DNA from: Micropterix aruncella
Lineage: Eukaryota; Arthropoda; Insecta; Lepidoptera; Micropterigidae
Direction: 5' to 3'
DNA: 64,000 bases
Assembly: GCA_944548615.1 (NCBI GenBank)
Contig: OX155952.1
Span: 35,599,788 to 35,663,787 of the forward strand
Shown here: positions 1 to 10,664 of the stretch, piece by piece
How the letters are laid out: each line of letters begins with the position of its first letter
How positions within the stretch are numbered: position 1 is the stretch's first letter
Translations under genes and position numbers: made by a program
The notes under the pieces: generated by a model
What the model saw: the letters and a program-made list of their open reading frames with translations, nothing else
The model's database searches: none
Told to the model about the DNA's origin: nothing

Positions 1-110
1 TGAAAATCATTGGTCTCTAGAGAGATGCTCAGCAAATTATTTTGTTGCTTCATAACTTTTCGGCCCAAAATGAAAACTCGTCAAAATAAATTTCTTCCAT
101 TCCTTATATA

Positions 111-1423
111 CCTTCTGTCTAAAAAGTTCCGGGAATTTAGAATTTAAAAAGATTCTGTTAATGATTTAAAAAAATAAAAAAAATCATAAGTTGGTAGAAC
201 TGCCTTTATTTACTCTATGCCTAGAATGCGCGCGAACTGTCAGCCATTTTGATTAGAACAGCAATTGAATTGTACATCTTAGTAGTGCGCCACGATTTTC
301 ACAATGAACCAAAGTATTGAACAAAGAGTTTGCCTAAAATGTTGTGTTGCGAACGGATTTTCGTGTGCCAATTCCCTAAAAATGTTAGAAAAGGCTTATG
401 GTGAATCAGTTCTATCCAAAACACGGATCTACGAGTGGTACAAAGCATTCAAGGAGGGCCGAGAGATCGTCGAAGACAACCCTCGTTCCGGGCGACCTTC
501 GACCTCTTCAAAAGACGAAAATATCTAAAAAGTCAAGGAAATTGTGCTCCGTAATCGCCATTCCAGCTTAAGAGAGATAGCACGTGACCTGAACCTGAAG
601 TCTCATGAGTCCATTCGCTCGATTTTGGTAAATAAATTGGGCATGAGACGCATCGCCGCTCGGCTCGTTCCAAAGGAGTTGAATTTTCTACAACAACAGT
701 ACCGCAAACAAACTTCTTTAGACATCGCGTCGATTCTGATCCCACATTCATAGAACGCATTATAACTGGCGATGAGACATGGGTCTATGAATTTGATATG
801 CAAACAAGTCAACAGGCATCAGAGTAGAGGACAAAAAACGAGCCAAAACCGAAAAAACCACGACAAAGTCGTTCAAAAGTCAAACTGATGCTCATTGTTT
901 TCTTTGATATTCGCCGTTTAGTCCATCACGAATTCGTTCCAGAAGGACTAACGGTCAATAAGGAAGATTATTTGGCCGTTTTGAAGCGTTTACGTGGGAA
1001 AATCCGTCAAAAACGGCCTGAATTGTGGATCAACAATTCGTGGATTTTCCACGACGATAATGCACCGTCGCATAGAGCAGCAATTGTGACCGAATTTATG
1101 GCCAAAAACGCGACAAATACAATTAATCAACCACCGTATTCACCAGATTTGGCCCCGTCAGACTTCTTTCTGTTCCCAAAACTAAAATTGTCTCTTCGTG
1201 GTACCCGTTTTGAGTCCATAGAGTCCATTAAAGAAAATTCGTGGAAGGAATCGAAGGCTATACCGAAAAACGCCTACAAAAAGTGTTTTGAAGATTGAAA
1301 AAAACGCTGGCGAATGTGTGTTGCATCAAATGGGGACTACTTTGAAGGTTATAAAATAAACATTGACGATTAAACGAAAATTGTGTGTTTTATTTAATAA
1401 TTCCCGGTACTTTTTAGACAGAG
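111..1423 (+). mobile_element. Near-complete but dead mariner element
   Basis: Inverted ends are visible: CTGTCTAAAAAGTTCCGGG at 115 and its reverse complement with one change at 1399-1421. TA dinucleotides at 109-110 and 1424-1425 fit the TA duplication of Tc1/mariner insertions. The 1.3-kb length is typical for mariner. It lies in an intron of the FERM gene, in the opposite orientation. The transposase inside is broken (see 304-1373). Confidence 0.88.
304..1373 (+). pseudogene. Mariner transposase, disrupted
   Basis: A cut-and-paste DD34D transposase relic. The N-terminal helix-turn-helix region (RIYEWYKAFKEGRE, PRSGRPST) starts at ATG 304. The three catalytic aspartates are recognisable: TGDETW near 767, HDDNAPSH near 1050 and YSPDLAPSD near 1137-1163. 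I count 34 residues between the second and third. Lesions: stop TAA at 526-528, a frame change between about 720 and 737 (a small deletion), stop TAG at 825-827 and stop TGA at 1296-1298 where the family has tryptophan. The family stop is at 1371-1373. About 345 codons long, the usual family length. It belongs to a different subfamily from the mariner at 8636. Confidence 0.88.
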
Positions 1424-1425
1424 TA

Positions 1426-2071
1426 GTACCGTGTGACCGATGGGTATATTCTGTAGTAATACATGCGGAAATCATTGAATTGTCTTTTTTTGAACCTGGA
1501 CATCTGCATGGCAACCGACTCATTTCATCACTAAGTAGAATTATCCATTAGAAGATAGCAATAAAAGATATGTTACGATTTTTATGATTTTTCGGCAGCT
1601 GTTAGAGGCCAAAACGAATTGATCTCAAAATATAAATTTTGCAGATACATTAAATCAGTATAGGGGGGAGGGGGGGGGGGGCAGTATTATAGCCATCACG
1701 GCTTGTATTGTTAATAGTGGCGAGCTATTCAGAGAGCGGGTAGGGCAGAACAGAACAAGTTTTATGCGTGTCTCGACTCGCTTCGATTTCCAAACTAACT
1801 ACGAAAGCCGCGCCGCATCGGAAATGTGAAAAATAGAGGGAAATCGCAGCGGAACCGGTACGTTTTTCCGAGAGTTGACAAATTATTGACGTTGTAAATT
1901 CTCACATGTGTACGCTGCTCCAGATTCGGGAATAAAATAGCGTAGCTGCTGGTGACGCTTTTAGTATTTTGGTAGAAACGGACGGTGAACGCATTTCAGG
2001 ATTTTTTATTTTATAATAAATGTATTTAGCTTACTGATAATTTGACCAAAATTACTTTCGAAAACACTTAC
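1426..2071. other. Intronic DNA, no gene seen
   Basis: Part of the FERM gene's intron after the exon at 2072-2159. It holds a G-run at about 1664-1681 and otherwise unique sequence. No F3-lobe exon could be recognised on the minus strand. Confidence 0.6.
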
Positions 2072-2159
2072 CAAAACGGGATGAAGATCAACACCATACA
2101 TATCCAGCCATTTGACTTTGTCCAGATAACTAAGCTCGGCAGCTGCCGGAGTAAGTCCA
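2072..2159 (-). CDS. Next exon of the FERM-domain gene (end of F2 lobe)
   Basis: This 88-nt minus-strand exon follows a long T-rich tract ending TTTTTAG and stops at a consensus donor TTTTG|GTAAGT. One nucleotide completes the codon split with the exon at 3065-3185; 29 open codons follow, reading [17 protein letters not shown] then [12 protein letters not shown]. The pattern G(L/Q)TPA.AE..YL...K.L.MYGVDLH is strongly conserved at the F2/F3 junction of band 4.1-family FERM domains. It ends in phase 0, so the next exon (F3 lobe, typically ..EYFLGLTP..) should start in frame left of the window. No candidate for it is visible in 1-2071. The intron between the two exons (2160-3064) carries a repeat with inverted ends. 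Confidence 0.87.
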
Positions 2160-2241
2160 CTAAAAAGATAACAAAAAAAAAAGTTAGACAGTGATAATTA
2201 TGATAATTAGGAGTTAGTATTTTAACTCGTTGAATGCCGTT

Positions 2242-2860
2242 AGGGGTGACTAGGGTTGCCAGATGTGTTGAAAAAAAATAGACAAGTTTTTTTTAAACTG
2301 ATAAATTGACTGAAAGATCAATCACTTAGAAGCCTAAAGTTAGAAACGAATGCGATATATCGAATGAAAAATTAACAGGATATCTACTTTCATATATATT
2401 TAGCATTCGACGCCACTGCTTTTAATAAAGGTTTATTGCCTGAGATGGCATCTTTCAATTCAGTGCAATTGGCACTTAGGTCTGTATATTTAAGACAAAG
2501 CACAATTCACCTTTTACAGTGTTTACTGTGAGGTTTTTTTCGCCTGTCTATACATTTCCCATGACGCTAAACATTCTTTCCATAAAAGCATTTAATATAG
2601 GAATATTACATACATACTGCACGATATTAAACATTTGGTGCTGTTTCTTTGTTTTAAAAAAACCACCACATATTAAGAATCCTAGTTCCTTTGTGTCGGT
2701 TGTCAGGTCAAGCGCAAGCGCCAGGTTACACGGTTTACAGATTACACAGATTACACGATTTTTCTTGTCCGGTTTTTCAGGATTTTCTTGACTGGACAGA
2801 CAAAAAGAAAACCAGACTGTATGGTCGAAAACCGGACATTTGGCAACACTGGTGACCCCT
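2242..2860. repeat. Putative terminal-inverted-repeat element inside the FERM intron
   Basis: AGGGGTGACTAGGGTTGCC at 2242 is matched in inverted orientation at 2836-2860 with about five mismatches over 25 bp. The inner ends (TTGCCAGATGT and ACATTTGGCAA) resemble ends of widespread insect DNA repeats. No ORF and no convincing target duplication. It may be a MITE; the inverted ends are the only evidence. Confidence 0.4.
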
Positions 2861-3064
2861 ACTGGAATCAGTCAAATGCAGAGGTCTCTAAAGTGTGTTC
2901 CGCAGCACCCTGGGGAATCAAGTAGAGATCAGGGGTCCGAGAGGCGCGCGCACGGCGCTGTTGTAACGGAGCCGTTGTTTTTTCACGGCAGAGGTGGTTT
3001 TTCTTGTGATTTTCTTATTTTTAATACTGTTGTTTAAAGTGTTAGCCATATATTATATACTAAC

Positions 3065-3185
3065 GTAAGCGTTCTGTGAATTTCAGCAGCCCTCGCTTCC
3101 AGTTCAGAGGTTTGTTGCGCCATGAGTCGAAATTCCGAGACATATCCCACGCCATGGCGTCGATGATCATAGTCGCCGAGTTCAG
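3065..3185 (-). CDS. Internal exon of a band 4.1-type FERM-domain protein (F2 lobe)
   Basis: On the minus strand this 121-nt exon follows a strong acceptor (pyrimidine tract then CACAG) and ends at a donor AC|GTTAGT. Its reading frame (2 nt, 39 codons, 2 nt) has no stop. It begins ELGDYDHRRHGVGYVSEF and ends AAEIHRTL. ELGDYD...YVSEFR followed by a Q-rich, ELE-containing helix and IH(R/K)TL is the hallmark of the F2 lobe of band 4.1-family FERM domains, which link membrane proteins to cortical actin. The split codon joins in phase with the exon at 2072-2159, giving IHRTL-T-GLTPA. From family knowledge the closest types are EPB41L4 and Yurt/EPB41L5; I cannot separate them from 69 residues. The previous exon, expected to encode the F1 lobe, was not found in the window. 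Confidence 0.87.
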
Positions 3186-3721
3186 CTGTGAACAAAGAAA
3201 TAAACAGATTTTAAATTTAAGACTCCAAATTCGCGTACTTATTTATGTAGTACACACGTATTTGAGAATGCTGAACATTTTTTTTTAGAAATATGATATA
3301 CATAATCTCTAGGCTTAACAGAAATGGGGCAAGGAATTCCACTCTTCGTCATATGAATACGTATGATACTATTTTTCAGAACCTCGATATTCTTTCTCTA
3401 CTTAAAAATAAGTTTGTAAGAGAAACGAGAGCCTTCCCCACGAATACATATGTACAGATCTTTCCCCCCCCACACACGTACACTCAGCGGGGTCGCGCTC
3501 AATTTTTATTGGTCACCTGGGGTCAGCCAGTATCCCCAAAACTAAACATGTTGTTTTATAAAATCTATGGCTTTCTTTTAAATATTTTATGATTTATTAA
3601 ATAGTTTATATTATAAAGCACTAAAAATCACAAATATTAATAAAAGAAATGTTTATTTATATTTTTTTAGTCATCATAACTACACAGGAGCTTTTTGTCG
3701 TATTTTTTATAGTAATCTAAA

Positions 3722-4040
3722 ATAAAAAAAATATTAAAAATAAAAAATAAATTAACAAAATCTTTTCTCCTAACAAAATTAAATCTTTATAAAGTAGACA
3801 ACTACATGAGATCATAAAACTTGTACCATACCATAAAAAATAAATCAATGGGTTTAAAGTTACCATAGTGTACTTATGAGATACATTTTTTTGGCGATCT
3901 ATGATAAAAAATATTAAAAATTTAAAATAAATCTACCAAGACTTTTCTTCAAACCAAATTAAATATTCATAAGATAGATAACGGTATGAGATCATAAAAC
4001 TTATAACTATTAAAAAAACCATTGGCTAAAAATTACAATT
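3722..4040. repeat. Degenerate tandem duplication of about 180 bp, AT-rich
   Basis: About 3722-3860 and 3903-4040 are similar copies. Both contain AAAATATTAAAAAT, CAAATTAAAT or its variant, and TGAGATCATAAAACTT in the same order. No coding potential. The surrounding 3186-4700 is AT-rich and otherwise featureless. Confidence 0.55.
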
Positions 4041-5416
4041 AGTATATAACGATATACGTATATATTGCATTTAGGTGTATTTAGACGTTCTAGGAAGGTA
4101 GTTAGAGTGTGAATGCGATAAATATATTATTATTAGTATTTAAAATATTAGGAAAATAAACTTTTCACGGGCGTTTACTCACCCCACGCGACCAACGGCG
4201 GGTTAATAAAAATTTCTCACTTACACGCTAAGCGAGTAATAATAAACCATATCGTAATATAAATATCATTTCAGCTATATTTAGTCTTATTGTCTAAATT
4301 CATATTGTGTTCTATTTATTTTTTATTTTATTTTATTTTATTTCGCATCATTATTATATTTTATTTTATTTTATTTCGATCGCAAATGTAGTATGTATAT
4401 TTGTAGTATTTCCGTGGTATTAAAATGGGCATTATCCAATTAGTGTTGTCTTAAATACAGCGGATTTAAAAACTACTTCTGTTGGTTCTAAAAGAGATAT
4501 TCCAATAAAAAAATTGAACATGCAAATATTATACATACACATTTTGTATATTGATTTGTATTATAGTGTTATTTATTATAATATATTATTTATACTTAAT
4601 TAAGTACATTCATTGATATTAAAAATAAAAAGATTTGTACGTTAATTAGGTTAATAGTTACATAATTTGTATTGCTATTTTTAATTATTTACTCTGACCA
4701 GCTTAGATACGGGAAAGTTGAGTCCTAGTTAGGTGGGCACTGAGAATTTGCTGCATTTCGGTGTTCAATTTTTCCGAGCTGCTTATAACAATGTGGCTGA
4801 ATGTACAAAAAATAGATGAATAAAGTATTTAGAAAAAAGTTTTCTTGTACTCACTGTAGCCGGAATTACAACGAAGTATGTACTAGTTACTATGGTGTTA
4901 CCCCGTGGCCGGAAGTGACACCCACGGAAGTAAGTATAATAATTCTACCAAAATGATTTTCCACGTCTAGTTTGCATGAAATCGGGGCGACGCATCCGAT
5001 AAGGATGGTGGATCAAAAGGTCGGCAAAGCGTGGGGAGTTTAATTCACAGGCCGCCGCTCTCGAATGAAATTCAGTCCGCAGCGGTGCCTTAATTACAAA
5101 AGGAAAAGTCGCGGACCGGGGCGGCATCGCTCCGGTAACGGATGCGAAAAAATATACCTGTTTACCGGGGGAAAAATGATATTCGAAAGGGGAAGGCGGT
5201 AATTACCGGGCGCGGCGAGTTTTCCCTCTCGTTATGAACTTCCGCCCAGCTTTATAAACATTTTACGTCTACGCAATTATCGGAATACGGGGTGAAAAAC
5301 ATATGCAAATATAAGCGGCTATAGGCAACGGGGTTAAATGGATTTTAACCCTAGAAAGCCAACGTTCGTCAGAACAACGAGCCTCTAATAAATATCTCCC
5401 ACTCCCTTTATAATTA
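4041..5416. other. Upstream intron or intergenic DNA without a recognised gene
   Basis: AT-rich with a short (TTTTA)n tract at about 4318-4376. From about 4930 to 5400 base composition rises and the sequence looks unique. It could hold regulatory DNA, but nothing specific is visible. The small minus-strand open frame at 4945-5127 has no family signature. Confidence 0.5.
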
Positions 5417-5429
5417 TTTTACCTACACA

Positions 5430-7349
5430 GGGAGCTAATGGGCCGAGTGCAGTTGAGTCACTATGACCCATGGGTAAGGGTCGGCCCAACTCACAGGTCA
5501 ATACTTATCCAGTAGCCTCCACGCAGAAGTGCGAACCAGGTAGGACTCTGTGCCTGCGGCCAGTTCCCCTGGAAATTGCCCTCCATGCGCTCCTGGACAG
5601 TTTGCGCGCCTGCGGCGTCAGCCAATCGACTGTGCATTCCGACTGATAATCGGGGGTAACGGCAGAACACGTCATTTGGATATGCCCAAAGCTCTCGACC
5701 GCACGGGATGAATTGGTGCGTGAGGTCGGCGCGTGCGCCAAGCGCCTACCGATATGGTATGCGGATCTGATCGAGTGTGGGCGTTGTTTCGGCGCGTTCC
5801 GATGCTTCGTGGAGAAGTGGGGTTGCCTTTGAGAGGAGTTGAGGCTTCCAGGAACCCCAGTTTTGGGGTCCCCTCTACACCATGGGCGTGATGCGAGGGC
5901 CACTTGCGTCCCCTGCCTGAGGACATTGGTTAGGCCGTCTCCCACGAGATCGACCCATGACCCATACGTCTACATACCCCCTCACCAGCCACTTAGTCCC
6001 CCCGACATCCTGTCTGTGTTTGGTAGCCTGTCTTCGTTTAGCTTCAATTCTGTTTTGTGTTTATTTTATTATTATTTTTACTTCTATTTGTTATCTTCTT
6101 TTGTTTTTTTTTCTTGTTTTTTATACTGAATAAATGGCTTCTCGGGGTGTACGGGGGGAAAGGGGGGCTACCTTTCTTTACCCCCCGCGCGTATAACATC
6201 CTGGTACGCGAGGGGTGTCGTTGCATGACATCCCGGGCAGATAAGACGACCACCGTCGTTATAACTGCCCGGGCGGTGGGTGGGTTCTCCACTCTCACCT
6301 GCCGCCTTGAAACCACTAAACTGATAACCGGAGGAGTCTGGAAGCAACTTTGTTTCTTATAGAGCGGGGGTGGTTGTGGCAACCGCTCTTGAATCGGCTA
6401 CCCGATGCCGGGTGAAAATGCCGGGCAAAAGACGCCGTTGTCTGCGATAGATTCGGATCAGCTATACAAGGTAGAAGACCGCGCAAGCGACCTCGGACCC
6501 GTAACAGGTCGGGAGGCCGGAGAAATCTGGCTAAAACTGCTAGCGAGGGCGCTTGGATAGCCCGCTGGTTTAACACCCGGGCCAAACGGTAAGGGTTGGT
6601 CTCTCGCGGGCTAGTTGACGAAGCTAGATAGTAGTGTCATTGTCTAAGTCCTCTACGCTCATTCCACGGCTGAAAGTACGATCACATATCGTTATACCAG
6701 CCTGGGCTGACGGGTGGGAGTTAATGGGCCCTTGCTGAGTTGGCCACGAAGACCCATTCTGTTCAGGGTTGGTCACACTCACGGGTCAACATCTATCCGA
6801 CGGCCTCCACGCATGAAGTGCGAGCCTGGGTAGGACTCTGGCCTTATGGTTAGTTTCCCCTGGGAATCAACCTTCTGGCGCTCCTGGATGGTCTGCGCAT
6901 CGTGCGGCATAAGCCAATCGATTGCGCACTCTGACTAACAGTCGGGGGAGTCTGAAAGCAGTACTGTTTCCTATAGAGCGGGGGTGGTTGCGGACCTTAC
7001 GACGACTGCTCTTGAAACGACCGCTTCGTAAGGGAGAGGACCGCGCAAGCGACCTCGAACTCGTTACCAATCGAGAGACTGGAGTAATCTGGTCGCAAAT
7101 GGAAGTAAGGGCGTGAGTGTAAGCCCGCTGGGTAACACTCCTGGCTATCTCGCGGTTAAGGCGTTGGCCTCTTAAGGGTTTGTGGCGGAGCTTGACGGTG
7201 GACTGTTTTGTCCAAGTCTTCTGCGCTCACTTCAGGGAGATAGAACGACTAATCGTTAAAACTTCCTGAGGTGACGGGTTCGCCCGTTGTAGTTGACAAC
7301 TCTAGTTGGGGTGACGGGTTCGCCCATTGTAGTCGACACCGCCCAACTG
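5430..7349 (-). mobile_element. Tandem dimer of retroposon family A, inserted as one block
   Basis: Two minus-oriented family A copies lie head to tail: 5430-6715 (interrupted at 5657-6319) and 6716-7309. A 40-bp piece of a third copy's start is at 7310-7349. The whole block is flanked by the same 13 bp, TTTTACCTACACA, at 5417-5429 and 7350-7362. This suggests one retroposition event of a dimer, or insertion followed by tandem growth. Each unit carries landmarks shared with the copies at 22.5, 42.9, 44.2, 47.4, 52.5 and 61.1 kb, for example GGAGCTAATGGG at one end and GGGTTCGCCCGTTGTAGTTG at the other. Confidence 0.8.
5657..6319. mobile_element. Unidentified insertion nested inside family A
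   Basis: This 663-bp segment interrupts the first family A unit. It is bounded by near-identical 15-bp duplications, ACTGATAATCGGGGG at 5642-5656 and ACTGATAACCGGAGG at 6320-6334; uninterrupted copies have this sequence once. It is GC-rich at the start, then pyrimidine/T-rich (about 6050-6125), then contains a strong hairpin with CCCGGGCAG arms at about 6231-6274. Open frames exist (for instance minus 5672-5926) but none has a recognisable domain. It does not resemble other repeats in the window. Confidence 0.6.
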
Positions 7350-7362
7350 TTTTACCTACACA

Positions 7363-7690
7363 CTCGCAGTTTTGGGCCAACTTAGTGACTGCGCTAGACT
7401 GCGTCGAGTAGTGGTCGCGTTTAGTTAGTAAGTTATTTTGTAGTTGAGATACCTACTACATACTTGTCAGTTTGGCGGATGGTTAGCTTAAGCGTAACTT
7501 TCACACCTGTACTTTGTATGTTTTTAAGGCACGGTTAAAAAGTTTGTGCTTCGAAGGTTCCGACCTCCCCGCACCAGCACTTACGCCGCCATCTAGGAAA
7601 ATGGCAGGCATGGTCAGTTTTCGTACAATAACTCCCTTCCAGTTATCGTTATAGTTATAGAGTAAAATAGTTTTAGTGATATGAAACCGC
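7363..7690. other. No feature recognised
   Basis: Unique-looking sequence between the family A dimer and a Penelope fragment. The minus-strand frame at 7501-7704 shows no domain. Confidence 0.5.
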
Positions 7691-8005
7691 TTACAAACTC
7701 TCATCTGCGTGGAACCCTCTTCTTAAACTGTGGCCAATGCCCCTCGCCGAGCGCAAAGACATAACACAAGATAACAGTGAGTGTTGTGGGCACGGCGGAT
7801 TTCCAAAAATTGCGCGTGGCGATTCCGCCACCCCACCACCGTTATAATTTGCGAAGTAACCGCAGCAGTTTGCCGCCTACCCGCATAACAACAGATGGCG
7901 ATTTACAGTTCTTCAGTCTACCCTGGACAACGGCGGTTGCAACATCGCCGAAACCTCAGGTGCTACAAATTTCAGGCGGTAAATTCGTTTTATCTTATTT
8001 ATAAT
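7691..8005 (+). mobile_element. 3' fragment of a Penelope-like element
   Basis: Matches the last coding part and 3' end of the Penelope-like element at 18-19.4 kb in order: TACAAACTCTC, GTGGAACCCTCTTCTT, GTGAGTGTTGTG, CACCACCGTTATAA, a run through ACAACGGCGG, and the shared end GGTAAATTCGTTTT...TATTTATAAT. The domains upstream are absent, so this is a 5'-truncated insertion. Diverged at many sites. Confidence 0.75.
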
Positions 8006-8635
8006 AGTCCTAATTTCCTATTTATAAAAAAAAACATCCGGTTTTCTCCTGAGTTTGATTACAATTCCGGATTTGCGCTGAAACTCAGATTAATATCGGG
8101 ACAAAGCGATAATGACGCCGTGAGTATATAATATAAGCTCCCGTAAAATGATCCAAGAAAGTTGTGAAGAGTTCTTAAAGCGACAAGCAGCGAGCGTAAG
8201 CGTCTCTCTCCGCTTTTCCGAGGCCGTGGACTGCTGCGTTTTTAATATTAAGTTTATTTGCCTTTCCTTACTTGAAATTTAATGAAATCTTTTATTTTTT
8301 CCGCGCTGTGTTGGCTCGGCAGGATGCTTCAAGTTACATCGCTAAGCAAATCCGCCTTCAAATACCGAAAAATACATTTATTAAAGAGAAAGCACGGATG
8401 AGCTTTTCCTAGAAAATCTAAATTCACCAGGGATTTACTCAATTCTTCAGAGAAATTGCTGCATGTTTATAATAAAAGAGAGATAAAAAGCTTTTACCTT
8501 GATTTAAAAAACATTCAATAAACAGCTTCCACACAATACTGCATTTAGAAACACCCCTTTATCTGTAGCAATGAAAAATGTGACTATTTAAATTTCTATT
8601 TCAGGCGCGCATCGACCATTGACGGTTTATTATAC
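8006..8635. other. No gene recognised
   Basis: Mixed unique-looking DNA. No repeat of this window and no domain-bearing frame was found. Confidence 0.5.
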
Positions 8636-9855
8636 TAGGTGTACAAATATGAAACCGGTAACGACATCTAGCGGTCGATAGCCGAATATGTATTAGCTTC
8701 CGAACCGTATTATACCAACTGTGTCAATTGTACATTCTATCATCTGTCAACTATATTCAGATATGTCACAATTATCAAGTTTCATATAACAACGCATTTT
8801 GTTTCGCTTGTAAAAATGTCGAATTTCGTGCCTGAAAACTCTCATTTGCGGGAAGCATTGATTTTCTGTTTTCATTTGAAGAAACACGCTTCTGAATCGC
8901 ATCGAATGCTTGTAGAAGCTTACGATGAGCATGCTCTTTGTAGCACGCAGTGCAATGAGTGGTTCAATAAATTTAAAAGTGGTTATTTTGATGTGAGAAA
9001 CAAGAAGCGTAGCCGGCCACCGAAAAAGTTTGAAGACGCCGAATTGCAAGCATTATTGGATAAAGATGATGGAGAAACGTAACAACAGCTCACATGAACA
9101 ACAAAAAAAAGTGACACAACAAATCGTTTCCTTGCGTTTGAAGGCCATGGGAAAGATTTTAAAGATCGGTGCCACATAAACTGACTGACAGGTAGCAAGA
9201 AAAACGAAAAACCACTTGTGAAATACTGCTCGTCAGGCAAAAGAGAAAATGTTTCCTCCATCGAATCATAACTGGCGATGAAAAATGGATTTATTTCAAC
9301 AATCCCAAACGAAAAAAAATATATTTGAGCCTCGGCTAACGGCCTCAATCGACGCCAATGCCAGATCGCTTCGGCCGAAAGACAGTGCTGTGTATTTTTC
9401 TGGGATCAGCGTGGTGTTATCTGGTATGAGCTACTAAAACCAGGTGACACAGTTACTGGTGCACGCTACCATCAACAATTGATTAATTTGAACCGTGATA
9501 TATGTCAGAAGAGGCCCGAATTTCAACTTCGCCATGACAAAATTTTATTCCAAGATAACAACGAATCGCCCCATCGAACATCGGTCAATAAAAACTTGGT
9601 AGAATCGTATAACTGGGAGCCCCTACCCTACCTGCCGTACTCACCAGACCTGGTGCCGTCCGATTACTATTTGTTTTCATTGATGGGACACGCATTCAAC
9701 GATTCGCATTTCAATTCTTACAAGGAAGTGCAAAAATGGCTCGATGAATAGATAGTCTCAAAAAACGAACATTTTTTTTGGCGAGGAATCCATAAATTGG
9801 CTGAAAGATGGGAAAGATGTGTAGCTAGCGAGGGAAATTACTTTGAAGAGTAAAT
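8636..9855 (+). mobile_element. Second mariner element, degenerate
   Basis: The left end TAGGTGTACAAATATGAAAC at 8636 looks like a mariner terminal repeat, starting at a TA. The transposase relic follows at a normal distance. I could not find the matching right end, so the right border is set just after the family stop at 9853. Confidence 0.72.
8816..9853 (+). pseudogene. Mariner transposase, disrupted (second subfamily)
   Basis: ATG 8816 opens MSNFVPENSHLREALIFCF, then an N-terminal DNA-binding region with CNEWFNKFKSG and PKKFED, as in mariner transposases. The frame breaks at 9080-9082. The first catalytic segment TGDEKW is near 9271-9288 in another frame. The second, normally HDNA-like, is altered here (FQDNNESPH near 9547). 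The third, YSPDLVPSDYYLF near 9640-9680, is intact. A stop at 9749-9751 replaces a tryptophan-rich stretch; the family's end (EGNYFEE) reaches a stop at 9851-9853. Several frameshifts between 9083 and 9480 make it inactive. Confidence 0.82.
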
Positions 9856-10342
9856 TTGTAACCATTTTCGCAAAACAAACGTATTTTTTATTAGTGACAT
9901 CGTTATAGTTGGAGAATCAGTACACATATTTTCATTTGTTTTTTTTAAATATATTAAAAAAATATATATTTAAAAAAAAGTTAACAAAAGTGTTGAGCAC
10001 GCTGTGCCATCCAGTGGTAGAAAAAATAACGCGAATATACAATATTCCCGGTATTTTACCATTTACAATGTTCAAATTTAAAAAAAAAGTTTGATTTAAC
10101 AGTCAAAAAAGTTTTATTTACAAAAAAAATGTTTTTTGTTTTTTTTTTAAAGTTGTATATTAGGTAGTACTGATTCACCCACTACAAGGATGTCACTAAT
10201 AAAAACTTAAGGTGTATATTACATTAGTTAACTAGAAATAACTTTGCCTTGCTGGCAATTGCTGTGTTTCAGTTCGCTTCAACAATATTTTTAACATGGA
10301 GTCAATATCAGAAATGATTACATTGCATATTTTAGTAGCAAT
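9856..10342. other. AT-rich spacer, no gene
   Basis: Long A and T runs and no conserved frame. The last 80 bases resemble about 38680-38760, part of a short interspersed repeat interrupted at 10355 by a LINE tail. Confidence 0.5.
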
Positions 10343-10354
10343 GCCACCTAACTA

Positions 10355-10652
10355 GTAGTAGTAGTAGTAGTAGTAGACGGAGTGGGGGGCTTGTTTCCAG
10401 CCCTTGATGTCACCTAGATCTATAAGATCTTTTGTAACTACCCACTATGTGGTTAGGTCAGTGGTCAGCTAGTAGCCCAGTACTTTTTACCAGTCCAAGT
10501 AGATCATGACCTTCAAGTTGGGACCTTCCCAGTAAACTGTGTCTTTTAGCGGCGAGGCCTGGGCAGCGACCAACGATGTGTATGCTGTCTTCAGGTTCTT
10601 CGCCACATATTCGGCAGTCCTTGCTCTCGGTCAAGCCAAGGTTGAATAGATA
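10355..10652 (-). mobile_element. 5'-truncated LINE tail with (TAG)n end
   Basis: Flanked by a 12-bp duplication, GCCACCTAACTA (10343-10354) and GCCATCTAACTA (10653-10664); the undisturbed target is present at about 38752. Read on the minus strand the insert has the end of a coding region, a short 3' UTR and a (CTA)n tail (plus strand (TAG)n at 10353-10375). This is the signature of target-primed reverse transcription. Confidence 0.8.
10458..10646 (-). pseudogene. C-terminus of a LINE ORF2 with CCHC motif
   Basis: Sixty-two open codons ending at TGA 10458-10460. They contain DCRICGEEPEDSIHIVGRC, a C-x2-C-x8-H-x4-C zinc motif, followed by PGLAAKRHSLLG. This arrangement closes ORF2 of several non-LTR retrotransposon clades, often after an RNase H domain. 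Everything upstream was lost by 5' truncation. The clade cannot be assigned from this tail. Confidence 0.75.
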
Positions 10653-10664
10653 GCCATCTAACTA

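Noticed and set aside
5505..5945. 146-codon minus-strand frame
   Set aside because: It runs across the junction of a family A copy and its nested insertion, so it cannot be an ancient gene.
8747..9049. 100-codon minus-strand frame
   Set aside because: It is the shadow of the second mariner transposase.
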